A stretch of 64,000 nucleotides of DNA, from assembly GCA_030247855.1 (NCBI GenBank), contig JAPDRN010000012.1, forward strand, positions 124,001-188,000, given 5' to 3'. Within the stretch, counting starts at the first letter, position 1. The number at the start of each line of letters is the position of its first letter. Shown in pieces: positions 20,769 through 32,359 of this stretch. Under the pieces are notes generated by a model. The model did not search any database, had not been told where the DNA came from, and saw only the letters and a list, made by a program, of their open reading frames with translations. The stretch comes from Knufia peltigerae. Lineage: Eukaryota; Ascomycota; Eurotiomycetes; Chaetothyriales; Trichomeriaceae. The translations under genes and the position numbers were made by a program.

Positions 20769-23090
20769 CTAGGCACTTCCCCTGGAATCACGAGTATAGA
20801 CCTCCCCGCTTGGGTCTTTTGGAAGTTGTTCCTTGTTCAAACTGTTCAACAGATGTGCACCCTCACCGGCCACCGTGTTGGACTGTTGTGGTGGTGCCGC
20901 CGACCTCTTCAACCTCCGCACGTCGCCGCGGAGCAAGGCGAGGATGTAGCTCGACGTGATGAACTCGACCCCCCTCGTCTCCTTTTCGTGGTTGGTATTA
21001 TCGGCGGCACCAGCACGGCCGGCCGCGGCGTCTGACGCTGCCGCTGCGTGTCTGCGGCACGTGCCGTCCTCCCGGACCTGTTGCCACTCCTCACCCTTTT
21101 CGGCGGCGTCGTCGTTTGTCTGTTTGTCGTCTTCGCCCGACTTGCGGCGCGGGATCCAGACGTTGCCCAGGCCGGCGCTGGCGAAGAGGCTGAGCGCCAG
21201 GATGGGCAGGATGGAGATGAAACTCCACATGGTGGCGGTGGCGCCCTGGGCCCGGATGGCGTTCTGCTGGGCCGCGGGCAGGTTCTTGAGGGAGTCGAGC
21301 GAGGCCGAGTTGTGCAGGCTGAAGCCGTTGGAGCTGACGGCGTCGGACCCGAAGTAGGCGCTCATCTTGTTCTGGAACACGCTGCCCATGATGGTGAGGG
21401 CCAGCGTGCCGCCGAAGGGCATGGCGAACCGCAGCAGCGAGTACACGGCGGCGAGCTGGGAGCGGAACATGCCCGACAGGTGGAGGCTGGAGGGCATGAA
21501 CCGCATGCCCGTCCCCGCGCCGGCGATGCCCATCATGACGTTGACGAGCGTGCGGTCGCGCACCTTGGTGGCGTACGCCAGCACGGCGATGCCGGCCGTC
21601 TCGACGACCGTGCCGATGAGCAGAGGGTAAAAGGTCTGGCGAGGGTAGACGTTGCAGATGAAAATGGCGAGGTAGACTCCCACGCCGATCCCCGGGACGT
21701 AGTACAGCAGCTGGGTGCCGGCGTGCGAGGACGAGTACGCCTCGACGAGGGTGAAGTAAATCCCGATGAAGTAGAAGACCGAGTACAGGGCGGCACCCGT
21801 CGCCGCGGCGATGAAGCAGACCAGGCTGACGTCCTTGGCGGCGAGGGCCGAGGAAGGGATCATGGCCACCGTCCTGGGCATGCGCCGGCTCAGGACGCGG
21901 CCCGGGGTGAGGAGAGATTCCCAAGCCAAGAACAAGAGTATCAACACCGCGCCCAGGACAATGCTCGAGATGACGGCCCCAGATGACCAAGGGAAGGTCG
22001 ATCCGCCCCACGCGGTGCCCAGGATGATGAGGCCGATGCCGAAGATGAACAGGAAGATGCCGCCAAAGTCGAGAGTCGCGAGGCCCGACAACAGGGCTTG
22101 CATCCGCGTTTGACCCGACGGAGGATGTGAAAGTGAGATCCTACCAGGCTTCAAGTCGCTCCGGAGAAGGAAGATTGTGAAGAAGGAAACGACGGACATG
22201 CCGGCCGCGAGCACGAAGCAGTAGCGCCAGTCGGCGTTGGTGATGTAGCCACCGATAACTGGGCCAACACCTGCAGGAAAAGGTGGTTAGCAAGGTGTGA
22301 TGGCTTGATTTTTGTCAGGTGTAGGGATGAGAAGGGTGATACATACTGTAGCCGACACCATTCATAAGCTGGAATATGCTCGTGTTGACGGCTTGCTCTT
22401 TGAGAGATACCGAGTCGGCCAAGACGATCATGGCCACGTTGGACACGCCCGCGGTTCCCACACCTTGAAGTGCTCGTCCGAGAAGAAGGACCGGCCAGAC
22501 TGGCGCGGCAGCACAGAGTACGCCGCCGATTATCAAGGAGACAACGGCGATTTGCAACGCGAGATGCCGCCCGAAGACGTCCGAGAACTGACCGAAGACG
22601 GGGATGAAAGCGGTGGATGTCAACGTGAAGGACGTGACGATCCAGTTCAGTTGATTGAATCTGTCTGTGAAAAGGTCAATGCTGGTCGTTGGGGTCGGGT
22701 ACGTCATATGTATGCAAAGGTAAACTGACCGAAGTGAGAAGCGATCTGAGGCAAGGCTGTCGCGACAATGGTCAAGTCGAGACTCGCGCAGAAGAAGGCC
22801 GGCAACAGGCAGAAAAGGAGTTTCCATCGGTACTTTCGACCGGCGCTTTTCTCTTGCGTACACTGAGGACACTTCTTCTTCGGGAGAGGTGGTGTCGTGG
22901 TCGGTGTTGTTGGTGTTGTTGTTGTTGTCGTCTTTGCGACAGCAGTCGCTTCTGGACTTGATGGTTGTTTGCTGGCATCAGAGGGCTCGACAGAGACCGG
23001 AGCGGCAGTCGATGGCACCGAGGCTGCCGCTGCGACCTCTGCCGCCTTCTGAGCGCGGTGCTTCTTGATCTTTTTGTATGCATAATACAT
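20769..23090 (-). CDS. MFS drug/multifunctional exporter (DHA2-like, 14 TM)
   Basis: Three exons on the minus strand: 23090-22730, 22664-22347 and 22270-20769, giving 726 residues. The introns are 65 bp (GTCAGT...CACAG) and 76 bp (GTATGT...CTGCAG), and both joins restore transmembrane motifs. Hallmarks are LDLTIVATALPQIASHF in TM1, QLNWIVTSFTLTSTAF, motif A (GQFSDVFGRH) and motif C after the second intron (GYSVGPVIGGYI), which together place it in the proton-antiport DHA2 group. The N-terminal 80 residues are a cytosolic Ala/Thr/Pro-rich tail with a CPQC pair. The C-terminal 90 residues are hydrophilic. It probably exports a toxic or secondary metabolite at the plasma membrane; substrate unknown. 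The 3' end is 120 bp from that of ARG2 (convergent). Confidence 0.9.
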
Positions 23091-23875
23091 TGTTGTGGCC
23101 GCGGAATGTCAGTTGTCAAAGGGCGATGTGGGAAGGGTAGGAGATGAAGTAGGGGAGACGAATGGGTTACTGGCGCACGCATCGCAACATATTAAATACA
23201 TTTTACTTTTTTTCTGCCCCTAAACATTAAAACATGATAAAACTGTCGCAATGACCACCTTCGACCGTCCCCCGACAAAGGATTGGGAGTCAATACGAGG
23301 GCGCAGGGCTGTGTGATTCTTCCCCCGCCAGGAGACCCGTTCGCACATTGGACCGCATCCGGCAAGGCGTTGAATAGTCACGGCTGAGTCCATCAAAGTC
23401 TGGGCCGCTAGACCGGAAATGGTGCATACCACGAGGTCCCAGCGCAATGGTGACATTATTCGCGATCTTGAACCCAAGTTTGATCAAAAGAACACCGGAA
23501 TCCACGTATGCCAGGCAGCAGTCACCGAGCTCGATTTGGTCCATATGGCGAAGCATCAAGAAAGTCAATCATCTTTGCGAATGTTACTGTCACTGTCACT
23601 GTCACGATTGTGGACAGAACGGGTAGTCATAACCCTAAGATAACTTTGTAGAGTGTTTAAAAAAAGGACACGGGAAGAAGTCGCTAGTTCGCGCTCTTTG
23701 ATCTGCCGTATCTACAGTATCTACCACGGCGGACTATTTAGCCATGAAGCACACGTGCGAAGGCGCTTGTTACTGGCGTCGTATGAATAAATGAATAAAC
23801 CACTTCGTATCTCGCGTCTTGCAATAGTCGATAAGCTTAAACAACCAGAGTTCTTCGTCGATCGCTTCGGCAAGC
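23091..23875. other. Divergent intergenic region
   Basis: Divergent promoter region between the MFS gene and ARV1. It contains a short ACTGTC microsatellite near 23585-23606. No coding sequence is supported. Confidence 0.4.
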
Positions 23876-24855
23876 ATGCCAATATGCATCACATGCAGTA
23901 CGCCAGTCAAGAATCTATACACCGTCTACAGCAAAGCCGATGACCGGACGCTGGGGAAAGGGGTCCGACTGACCCAATGCCCCAACTGTAAGAGGTTTGC
24001 GGACAAGTACGTCGAGCATGACTTTGTGGTCTTGTTCATAGACCTGGTCCTGATCAAACCCCAGGTACGTTGGGGGCTCGAGGCCAAGGGACCGACCCAG
24101 GTTGGAAATCTTCTCACGTCGTGCAGGTCTATCGCCACCTCTTGTTCAACAGGCTTGGACGCTCCGACAACAGATTCGACCCCAGCATCCTCCGACTGGG
24201 CATCTTACTCATTCTGTTCGACGTCTACATCACATGGGCTCGGATCGAGAAGAGCAGTACCGTCAATGGAGGCAATGAGTACGGCTCGGGCTTGACCGGG
24301 ATGCCCATCCTCACACAATATCTCTTCTTCCTCACCATGAATGTGTTGGCCACCGCCGCTCAGCATGCCATCATACGTTTTCTGGCCCGTGTTTTGGTCA
24401 AGGAGCGTGAGCATCCGCAGCAGCAGCGGCAGGACGGAAAGCCCGACGGTCACAAATCACCTCAGTCTCCAGCGGCGAAGACAAACATCCAACCCATAGT
24501 GGTTCCGGGTCACGCCTCGCCGAGCGCGATCAGCACCGCCTTACTCGTGTCAAGTTGCACCAAGCTGTTCCCCATTTTACTCGTCATATGGCCAACGGAA
24601 GTCAAGGGCAGTGGCCCGTCGGGCTTTGCGTTTCGTGCGACAAACTATGTGGGATGGGCAGTCATGGTCAACAACATCGAGGCCCTGCTTATCTTGCTCA
24701 ATTGCGGCTATGTCGCTGCCACTGGCATGGCGGTCTCTGGCATGCTCGCGAGGTGGGCCGTCGAGTATTGGGCTCTGAGTCTCGTAGGCTTGGGAACAGA
24801 TTCCAAACCGCTGGGAGACCTCTCCTCGGCGGCCGTAAACGTTCTGAAAAGGTAG
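23876..24855 (+). CDS. ARV1: ARV1 lipid-homeostasis protein
   Basis: Two exons, 23876-24064 and 24127-24855, with a 62-bp intron (GTACGT...GTGCAG); product 305 residues. The N-terminal ARV1 homology domain has the zinc-binding pairs Cys4/Cys7 (MPICITC) and Cys35/Cys38 (TQCPNC), followed by KYVEHDFVVLFIDLVLIKPQ at the exon end and VYRHLLFNRL after the join. The rest is hydrophobic with about four membrane spans, interrupted by a Gln/Lys/Pro-rich loop (about 175-205). In yeast and humans ARV1 is an ER membrane protein needed for sterol distribution and GPI-anchor synthesis. The start is the first ATG, and the intron falls inside the conserved domain. Assignment is firm. Confidence 0.93.
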
Positions 24856-24948
24856 ATCATCACAGACTTGTAGGCAATCGCCAGACCAGAACGACAATCA
24901 GGCCACCAAACGTGCACAATTGACGCTTCTTCTTTTGAACGGATTTTT

Positions 24949-26798
24949 TCAACCTATTCTATTCAAGTTTTGCCGTACTTTTTCCAGCCTGAACTTCAGG
25001 CAGAATGACTCGTGCTTTCCAAAGAATCCACATACAAGCTCCCTCGTGAAGAATGCAGACAGCCTGAACCGATCGACACCACCTTGACTAGCTCCGAACT
25101 CCAGAGCATTCGTCAGGGCTGGCGATCTTAGATAATCAGCATCCTTCTCATGCCAGAACAGAAATTCCCACTGGTATTTTCCCCTGAAGATTTCGTTGCG
25201 GTCCTCATTAGGCCTGGATAGTTTGCAAAGAGGCGTGTCAGTCCTATAGTCGCAGAATACGTCAAGCTTGAATTTTTGGTCCCAACCAGAATAGTGAAAG
25301 GAGAAGGCGAGCACCATGGGATAACTCGGACCCGAATGAAATTGATGCGGGCGAAGCACGATGCGGTCTGCGTGATCCCACAAAGGTACTGGTACCATCC
25401 CTTTGAATCTCAGTGGCACTTCCGACGTCAAAGGTATGTGAATAGCATGTTTCCGAGATTCAGATATTAGGCCGTGAATCCGAGAAGGGACGTCGGTAAG
25501 AACATAGCATTGGGAGTTCGTCGCTCGGTAACTTTCTTTCCTCGGTATAGTGTCTGGCCGTCCAAACCCTGCAAGTTGTCTTGTGCCGTCACGACACTTT
25601 CTCCGATTAGTAGAATCCTAGAAATGTAGATATGCAAAGATGAGAAAGGAAGGTATAGTGTGTAGATATGTGAGAGGAGACTGCAAATCCTTATATACAG
25701 CGTAGATATCCGATAAAGACTAATCATATCAGGTGGAAGCCGCCAGTCTCCAGGAGAATATGAAAGAGTGCGAGGGCTCACAAAAAGATCGGGACCTATC
25801 TTCCGAAGATAGATCCCGCCAGAGTCACCATGTGTTTCATTATGACCCAAGAATAGAAGATAGGAATCAAACTCTAGGGAATACTTGCGTCGAAGGGCGT
25901 CACATGTTTCTGTAAAGACAGCCCGAATGTGCATATCGGAAGAGACCAGGATACCCTTGTTAGTGACAGAAAGGTTGGGAAAGTCCTGAGCAAAAGGGGT
26001 GGCTTGAGAGCCCTTGAAGGATGCAGGTGACGGCGCCCAGGCACCCAACAACTTCTGGTCTTGGGACAGATCATTCTCCCATGCGAATATTGTCGTGTCA
26101 TTGTTGCGCTTGACGATCTCCTCCTGGAGTCGACGAAAAGCTGCGGTGCCTTCACCGTAGATCAGAGACATGTGTATGTCGAAAATGCCTAGCAGACAGT
26201 ATGACATGTCCTCAACACGAGTTGTCTGCCGTCTGGCAGCCCATGACATTCTCATAGCAACGGAGCAGTCGGAAATTGCCTTCCCCCCTAGAAGGACCGT
26301 TCGTTGAATCCCCGTGGTCGTCGAAATGCCATCCACAAAGTCGAGCTTTGTCCCCAGAAAGTTCCAATTTTTGTCGTAAAGCTCGACATATCTGGGCGCC
26401 AGAAGTTCCTGCAAAGTCCATCCTCTAGTAAACCAACGACATCTTGGGAGGCTGTCTTCAATATCCGAGTCTGGTTCGAAATCTTCGAGGTACACATAGC
26501 AAACCTCCGCATCTGAGTACCAAGCATACATTGAGTTGATAGATGCTATCAGCTCAGCACTACTTGCTTTTTCAATACAGCAGGTATCGATCCAGATGTA
26601 CTCCAGTCCATCCCGTACAGCGACCTTGCACGCCTGGAGTATTTTAGCATAGCCCTTATAGCGCTGGCATCGTGCTGAAGACATGTCTTGAAAGGAAACT
26701 TCCTCTTCGCCCCAGGTATGAGAAAGAATCGCATAAGGTGGGATTTCACCCTGAGAGAAATCTTGTAATCGACATGTCCGAGTGTGGATCAGACGCAT
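24949..26798 (-). CDS. HET-domain (heterokaryon incompatibility-like) protein
   Basis: Starts at ATG 26798 (MRLIHTRTCRL, the usual HET opening; the open frame upstream begins only at TTG). The HET domain spans residues 22 to about 160 with its three blocks: YAILSHTWGEEEVSF, LEYIWIDTCCIEKASSAE and RGWTLQELLAP. A standard C-terminal half follows in a different frame: YVLTDVPSRIHGLISESRKH and VPLWDHADRIVLRPHQF, running to the stop at 24949. At least one intron must therefore lie near 25590-25720. A TACTAAT branch-like box at about 25610 (minus strand) supports this, but I could not fix both borders. The protein is about 590-600 residues. HET proteins trigger self/non-self recognition death in fungi; this one's role is inferred. 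Confidence 0.75.
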
Positions 26799-27238
26799 AT
26801 TGAAACCATTCACGCATGTCCTGAGAGGGAAGATACTCCAGACTCCAGTAGGCACCGTCACAATTTCGAGAAGTATGATCGAGCACTTGCCGCAATCGAA
26901 TGGGAATCGTCGCTCTTCATCTTTGACATGGAACAATGATATGAGTTGAAGGTGTAGGAGAGCGGAGGCAAGAGGCCATCAATCAGATTGATGAGCTGGC
27001 TAGACTCGGTTCTACCAGGCTGCAACTGTCGACATGTGAAGCCTCACTAAACCTCCTTGGTAGACTTTTGTCAGACCAAACATTGTCACGTACATTCCGG
27101 CCCCCCCACTTCGTCAGACACACATGTTATTTCAAACAACAGATCAGCTGGTTAAACATGAACCATTGAGTCTGACATCTATTCCTCCCGTCTCTTTACA
27201 TCAATCACTCTGATCATTTGGACCACCCTTTGGCAACA
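26799..27238. other. Divergent intergenic region
   Basis: Separates the HET gene (minus) from the GVP36-like gene (plus) and probably holds both promoters. No coding sequence is supported. Confidence 0.4.
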
Positions 27239-28463
27239 ATGGACAAGTTTTCGTCGTTTGGAAAGAACATAAGGTACGCCCATTTCCAGGTCGATGCAAG
27301 CCAAAGACTAGTCCTCAATCTCCCTACGCAGCATGATCCTGAGGCCCCTTTAACAAGTGCTAATTGAATGACTGTGTCGTCAATGTAGTTCTGCCTTCAA
27401 TACCACCGTCTCCCCCTTCGTCCAGCGGAGTCAGCAACAGCTGAAGGAACAATTCGGCTCTGCAGAAGAGAAAGTAAGAGAAAGAGTCGACTTCACTGTA
27501 CATGTAACTGACCTTGGCCCACAGACTCAACTGCCTGCGGACTACACTGAACTGGAGAAGCGTGTCGATGCGCTGAAGCAAGTCCACCAGAAGCTTTTGA
27601 CCGTCACGTACGCAATTACAAAACAGCCGCCCACCAGGTAAATCTTGTTGACAAGTGCCATAGGAATCAATACCAGAACGAGGCATACGACTACCCTCCA
27701 AATATTCGCGAATCCTTCACCGATCTCGGTCGTAGCATTTCCGAGAAAGTAACTCTGCTATCTCATGCCTCGAGCACAGCCGAAGCCCAGGCTGCGTTCA
27801 CCGCGCCTCCCTCCGCAAAGCCCCAACCGAAGACCTTTAACCATGCGATTGCGCGGGCGTCCTTGGCCAGCTCACAACTCCTTCAACAGACAAACCAGTC
27901 TGGCAGCGAGGATCCATTAGCCCAGGCGTTGGAAAAATACGCGCTGGCAGAAGAGAAGGTTGGAGAGGCACGACTGGCGCAGGACCATGCCATTCAGTCG
28001 CGCTTCCTTGCGGGTTGGAACACAACGTTGAACACCAACATCCAATTCGCGACCAAGGCTAGAAGAGCCGTGGAAAATAGTCGACTCTTGCTGGACAGCA
28101 CCAAAGCCGCGAAGAAGAGCCAGGTGATGGGTCGTGGCATGAACCCGGATGATGAGACAGCGCTGAGTGAAGAGGCACGCGCCGAGATTGAAGCCAAGGA
28201 AGACGACTTTGTTTCACAAGTTGAGGAAGCACAAGGTGTCATGAAGAACGTAAGGAAAGCCATAATTGATCTGGTGACAATCGCTAACAAAGTTCTAGGT
28301 CCTAGATACCCCCGAGCCACTCCGCAACCTGGCAGACTTGATCGCGGCACAGTTGGAATACCACAAGAGGGCTTATGAAATTTTGTCTGAGCTTGCGCCA
28401 GAGATTGATCAACTCCAGGTTGAACAGGAAAGCAGCTATCGCAAGAGCAGAGAAGGCGCTTGA
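27239..28463 (+). CDS. GVP36: BAR-domain protein of the GVP36 family
   Basis: Five exons: 27239-27273, 27389-27473, 27525-27607, 27664-28249 and 28299-28463, giving 317 residues. All joins keep phase, and the introns (115, 51, 56 and 49 bp) have GT/AG borders with branch-like CTAAC or CTGAC. The protein is almost entirely helical and matches the yeast Gvp36-type BAR domain: PADYTELEKRVDALKQVHQK, AYDYPPNIRESFTDLGR, PSAKPQPKTFNHAIARAS and SRFLAGWNTTLNTNIQFATK. BAR dimers sense or bend membranes, and yeast Gvp36 is a Golgi-vesicle-associated protein with a role in endocytosis and vacuole integrity. Reading the long central exon alone would miss both ends. Confidence 0.93.
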
Positions 28464-29091
28464 TGTCGTCACCTGAATCAACCATGACAAGCTTCTGCTT
28501 GGGTTGGCCTGTATGTCTTTCGTTGGTGAGGGAGGGATTCCCTAATTCCATTTTCAAAGGAATGGAATGGTCATAAATCATTGAATGAATACCACTATGC
28601 CTGTTTTACCAACGTCTTTCCACGTCCCACGTATTCATCCCTTGATTACTTTACAGTACTCTTATGTACCTGTTTATTGTTGACCCCTGTCGGGCATAGG
28701 CACAAGAGGCTGTAATAGGAATTTTAGCCGAACACTCCCTCCTGCGTACAGTGCACCTGAACTTCGTCGCCTTGATATCGTCACAGCTACAGCATGGTAC
28801 TCGTACTATTCCAACTTGCAACTTTGGGACAATAGACCCAAGTTTTCCCAAGAGCCACCTCTCTCCTTCCATCCCGAAAGTTGGTTTGAGTCCCTACAGA
28901 CCCGGAAACTGCGCACCCGTCGTACATCCACCATCCACCTGCGCCTCCGAAGAGGCGACGCCTACGCCGAGCGACCTGCTGCGTCCACGTTAAGACCATT
29001 CTACGAGGGGCAAAGCTGCACTTTCGAAGTACCCGGGGTGATCACTTTTTCGATTTGGGTGGGACCGAAAGAACACAAAACACACAGCATC
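28464..29091. other. Intergenic region
   Basis: Lies between the GVP36 gene and VMA9, both on the plus strand. It probably holds the GVP36 terminator and the VMA9 promoter and leader. No coding sequence is supported. Confidence 0.4.
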
Positions 29092-29978
29092 ATGGCCAAC
29101 GGGTAAGTGGGCACTTCTGCCACGGAGAGAGCACATATCATCCAGTTACACGGGAGTGCCGAGTACGAGCAACTACACCGGAGGAACTTCATGCGAGAAG
29201 GCAAGGGAGTGTAATTTGTACACTAGAATTGAGCAAAGAGGCTGAATCTGTTTTGGTGGTGCCAACTACAACACTTTCAAGAGAGACGGGTTTCCAAAGG
29301 GGAAACAGGCAACATCCACATCTTTGCAAACCAATCACCACCGACCGCAGAAGGTGTTTCATACTGTCGCGGCACTTTCTTTCACCTTCTGAAGCCAGGC
29401 TGTATAATAATCTTGTCGATGTGTCCTTTTTTTTTCCAGAGCGTCATGTGGGAAAGCTGTCGATGGAAATTCTCCCTGTCCTCTTGACGTGTATCCTTCG
29501 ACTCATTCCTCTCGCCGCAGGAACCCTCAATCAATGACTGGAAACCGAGACCCCTTCACTGACACCTTGTCTATCTCTAGATGGTCTCTTCTGATCGGCT
29601 TGATCGTCGTCGTCGCTCTCAGCGTCGGCGCATATTTCTTCAGCCCAAAGGGCGAGAATCAGACGTACGTCTCTCACATGCCCTGATCTCTTGCCTTGCC
29701 AAAAGGCCTTCTTGTCCCTTTTTCTTCCCTCTCTCTCTCTCTGTGAGCTCATCTCAGCTAATTTTCAAAATTCACAGGATATGGAGAAATACACTCATTC
29801 TCAGCTTCGCCAGTTGTTACATCATGTGGGGTGCGTTCTTCTCTGCTCTGCCACCATTTCGTCGAGGCTTGCAATGCTGACAGCATCCCTTCTAGCGATA
29901 ACATTCCTTGCCCAATGGCACCCACTCGTCGAACCGCGGATGACCAAGTTGAGACCCGGATATTTGGGTGGTAGTTGA
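29092..29978 (+). CDS. VMA9: V-type proton ATPase subunit e
   Basis: A very small gene hidden in four tiny exons: 29092-29102, 29581-29664, 29778-29830 and 29896-29978, joined in phase to 76 residues. The product starts MANGWSLLIGLIVV, has two membrane helices with the family signature FFSPKGENQTIWR between them, then SFASCYIMWAITFLAQWHP, and ends in a short polar tail. Length and both helices fit the V0 subunit e family, which is needed for assembly of the vacuolar ATPase. The introns are 478, 113 and 65 bp. The first is several times longer than the other introns in this window and contains a second in-frame acceptor at 29520 that would add 20 residues. Confidence 0.9.
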
Positions 29979-30484
29979 AATACCTTTCTCCATTCTGCGG
30001 ATATTGAACGTCATGGGGGAGTTTTTCCAGCTGTGCAGTACAACAACATCAACGTGTTCGCTACTGCATGTACAATGCTGCCGGAAGCGTGTATATTTAG
30101 GCACTTCGACGCTAGGACGAAGTTCCATCTGAACTACAGAACAGCATAACCAGACGAACCATTGTGAAACTAGAGTTAATAACAATTTTGCGGCGAAGCG
30201 TGAAATAAGATTTGAGGTTCATAGTCTCTGCAATTTCTCTACACAAGAGCAGAGACACTCGTCACTTGCTGCATTCCTGGAGTAATTCTCCTTTGCATTT
30301 CATCCACGATTCTGTGATTTCAGGCTTGACCCACGTTAAAATCGCCGTGGTAAGCCCTTCTCTCGAATATTACTGTACATTTGGGGGTCGCAATAGTTTC
30401 CACACATCGCCACGCTCATTATGTTTTTGGAGTAAAGGTAGGACTCTGTGGTCTCAATAAGACCCCTGTTCGGTGGAGAAACCA
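29979..30484. other. Convergent intergenic region
   Basis: Shared 3' region of VMA9 (plus) and the MOB-family gene (minus). No coding sequence is supported. Confidence 0.4.
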
Positions 30485-32359
30485 TCACTGGTCATCCTTA
30501 TCCTCTCCCGCTTCTGTCTCGACGAGCTCTGCGGTCTTGCTACCCTGTGCTGTGTCGAGTTCATTATCATCATCGTCGTCGTCGTCGTCAAGTTTCTCCT
30601 CGACTGCGACTCTGACGTCGACCTGGCGCGACAACGGTGACGCCAATGGAGAAGGCTGTGACTTTGCTGGACTTGTCGAACTCCGACCTTGTGCTCGCAA
30701 GATCGGACTGGGGAGTTCGGTGTGCTCGTCGTCGAGATGTCCTAAGATCGCCTTCAACACGTCAGGACCGCCTGTTCGGATACTGCCTCCAGAGGGAGAT
30801 GTGACTTGCTCTTCTTCGTCCTCATCATCAGCAGTGCTCTTCTGCTTGACGGGAGTTTCTGTTTTGGTTGATGTGGTAGTGCTTTCGGGTACGGTTGTTT
30901 GACCGGCGGCAGCAAGGGGATCAGAACCATCTCCTGTGCCTGTCGGGGTCGGGTCTTCGGGTGCCCGAGGCTCGTATTGTGGTACGGTAGCACCAATGTC
31001 GAGTTTCGGCAATACTCGCTCAGGGGATCGATCTTTTCGTTCAGTGGCTGTGGTTGCTGACGATTTGGCGTCCGTTTCCGGAGCAAGCATTGCAGAGATA
31101 TTGCTGGATGTGTTGTCTTCGTCCTCCTCTTGACCTTCTGGGATGATGGCAACGTGGCTCCCTGTACTGGGAGTGTGCTTGTGTCGACGAGCGGTCGCGC
31201 CAGTCGTCGCAGTCGTTGTAGCTGGACTAGCAGTAGACGTGCTTGGGGAGACGCTGTTCTCGGCTGGTGGGTTCTGGTTATCCTTGCGGAGTATCTGCAT
31301 CCGTGAGCCTGCTTCTGGGTCGGAGGCGGATGATGTGCTCTGATCATTCGATTCCTCAGAGGATCCTTCCGCTTCCGCTGGAATTGTGTAGCTATCTTCA
31401 GGAATGAGATGATACTCATCGCAGACGGTCTTGAAGAACATGTAGAGTCCATATGAGGCCTCCACCGACCAAAACACTTCCCGATGTTGAAACCAAGCAT
31501 GTGCGAAAATCCGGTACACCCGTCGGAAGATATTCGTGAGCTGGCGCATGCTCTGGATTGCACTTCCCGCCTCACCACCCAATGCTAGCCTTGATGGGAA
31601 ATGTTTGGGACTAGTGAGGATATTCGCAGCCCAGTCTAACGTGTGGTTACAGTAGTCGATGGCACAGCAGGATTTTGGAGGTTCATGAACCGCGCAGAGA
31701 TACTGCCACTCGCTGGCGCGCATTTCGGGGCACGTCTGAGCGGAGCATGGGGGGTTGTCGTTCATGAGAGAAATCGAGACGAGATTGGCCTTCATGGTCA
31801 GGAATCTGCAGAGTTCGTACAACCACAGATTCCTGTCCACACTTTCGTTGTCGTTGATTCGAGGGGGTGTGGCAAGCTGTAGCGCAGTCTCTTTTGATAC
31901 GGGTATCGTGTGCGAGGCATCTGGGGTATGCGTGAGGTGGGAGTAGAAGGCTTTGAGATGTTCTTGAAGTTGAAAGGGCGAGTCGAGCTGGAACCGCCGA
32001 GTTAGCGCATCTGATCTGTGGCACAATGAGGTTATCCTGACCTGGCTCAAAGGGACAAGAGGAGGTCCTCTGGCCATGTCCGCGGCACGAGTGCCCGGTC
32101 TGATCCTGCGTGCAGCGCCCTCATCTGGCTTGCCGACCGCGTCAAGAGACAATTCTTTGGAGCTGTCGCCGATTCCCGGGCTCTTGGGTCCAAACTGGAC
32201 TTCTGGAATGGGTGGAGGAGAGGGCAGCCGAGGCGAACTCGACGGCGAGACTGCCGCCATGCCGTCCAGCTCGTAGAAAGGCCTGAAGAAGGGATACGTG
32301 GGTGTGTCGTCCTCGAACCACTCCTCGTCCGAGAAGGAACAACGATGCGATCTAACCAT
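30485..32359 (-). CDS. MOB1/phocein-family protein with long disordered tail
   Basis: Minus-strand gene with exons 32359-32042 and 31987-30485, 606 residues. An in-frame ATG at 32452 would add 31 residues; I prefer 32359 (MVRSHRCSFSDEEWFEDD) because the extra part looks like leader sequence. The MOB domain (about 110-330) shows QLDSPFQLQEHLKAFY, ASEWQYLCAVHEPPKSC, CNHTLDWA and RIFAHAWFQHREVFW, including the Cys/His residues of the MOB zinc site. MOB proteins are co-activators of NDR/LATS kinases or, in the phocein group, STRIPAK subunits; the group here is uncertain. The C-terminal 270 residues are disordered with an Asp run (DDDDDDDD). The 54-bp intron is a multiple of three without a stop, so an unspliced product would stay in frame. 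Confidence 0.85.
   Translation of the reverse strand: MVRSHRCSFSDEEWFEDDTPTYPFFRPFYELDGMAAVSPSSSPRLPSPPPIPEVQFGPKSPGIGDSSKELSLDAVGKPDEGAARRIRPGTRAADMARGPPLVPLSQVRITSLCHRSDALTRRFQLDSPFQLQEHLKAFYSHLTHTPDASHTIPVSKETALQLATPPRINDNESVDRNLWLYELCRFLTMKANLVSISLMNDNPPCSAQTCPEMRASEWQYLCAVHEPPKSCCAIDYCNHTLDWAANILTSPKHFPSRLALGGEAGSAIQSMRQLTNIFRRVYRIFAHAWFQHREVFWSVEASYGLYMFFKTVCDEYHLIPEDSYTIPAEAEGSSEESNDQSTSSASDPEAGSRMQILRKDNQNPPAENSVSPSTSTASPATTTATTGATARRHKHTPSTGSHVAIIPEGQEEDEDNTSSNISAMLAPETDAKSSATTATERKDRSPERVLPKLDIGATVPQYEPRAPEDPTPTGTGDGSDPLAAAGQTTVPESTTTSTKTETPVKQKSTADDEDEEEQVTSPSGGSIRTGGPDVLKAILGHLDDEHTELPSPILRAQGRSSTSPAKSQPSPLASPLSRQVDVRVAVEEKLDDDDDDDDNELDTAQGSKTAELVETEAGEDKDDQ

Noticed and set aside
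21048..22011. Frames of 306-312 codons overlapping the MFS gene
   Set aside because: Arg/Gly/His-rich shadows of a GC-rich transmembrane coding sequence, one antisense, no domains.
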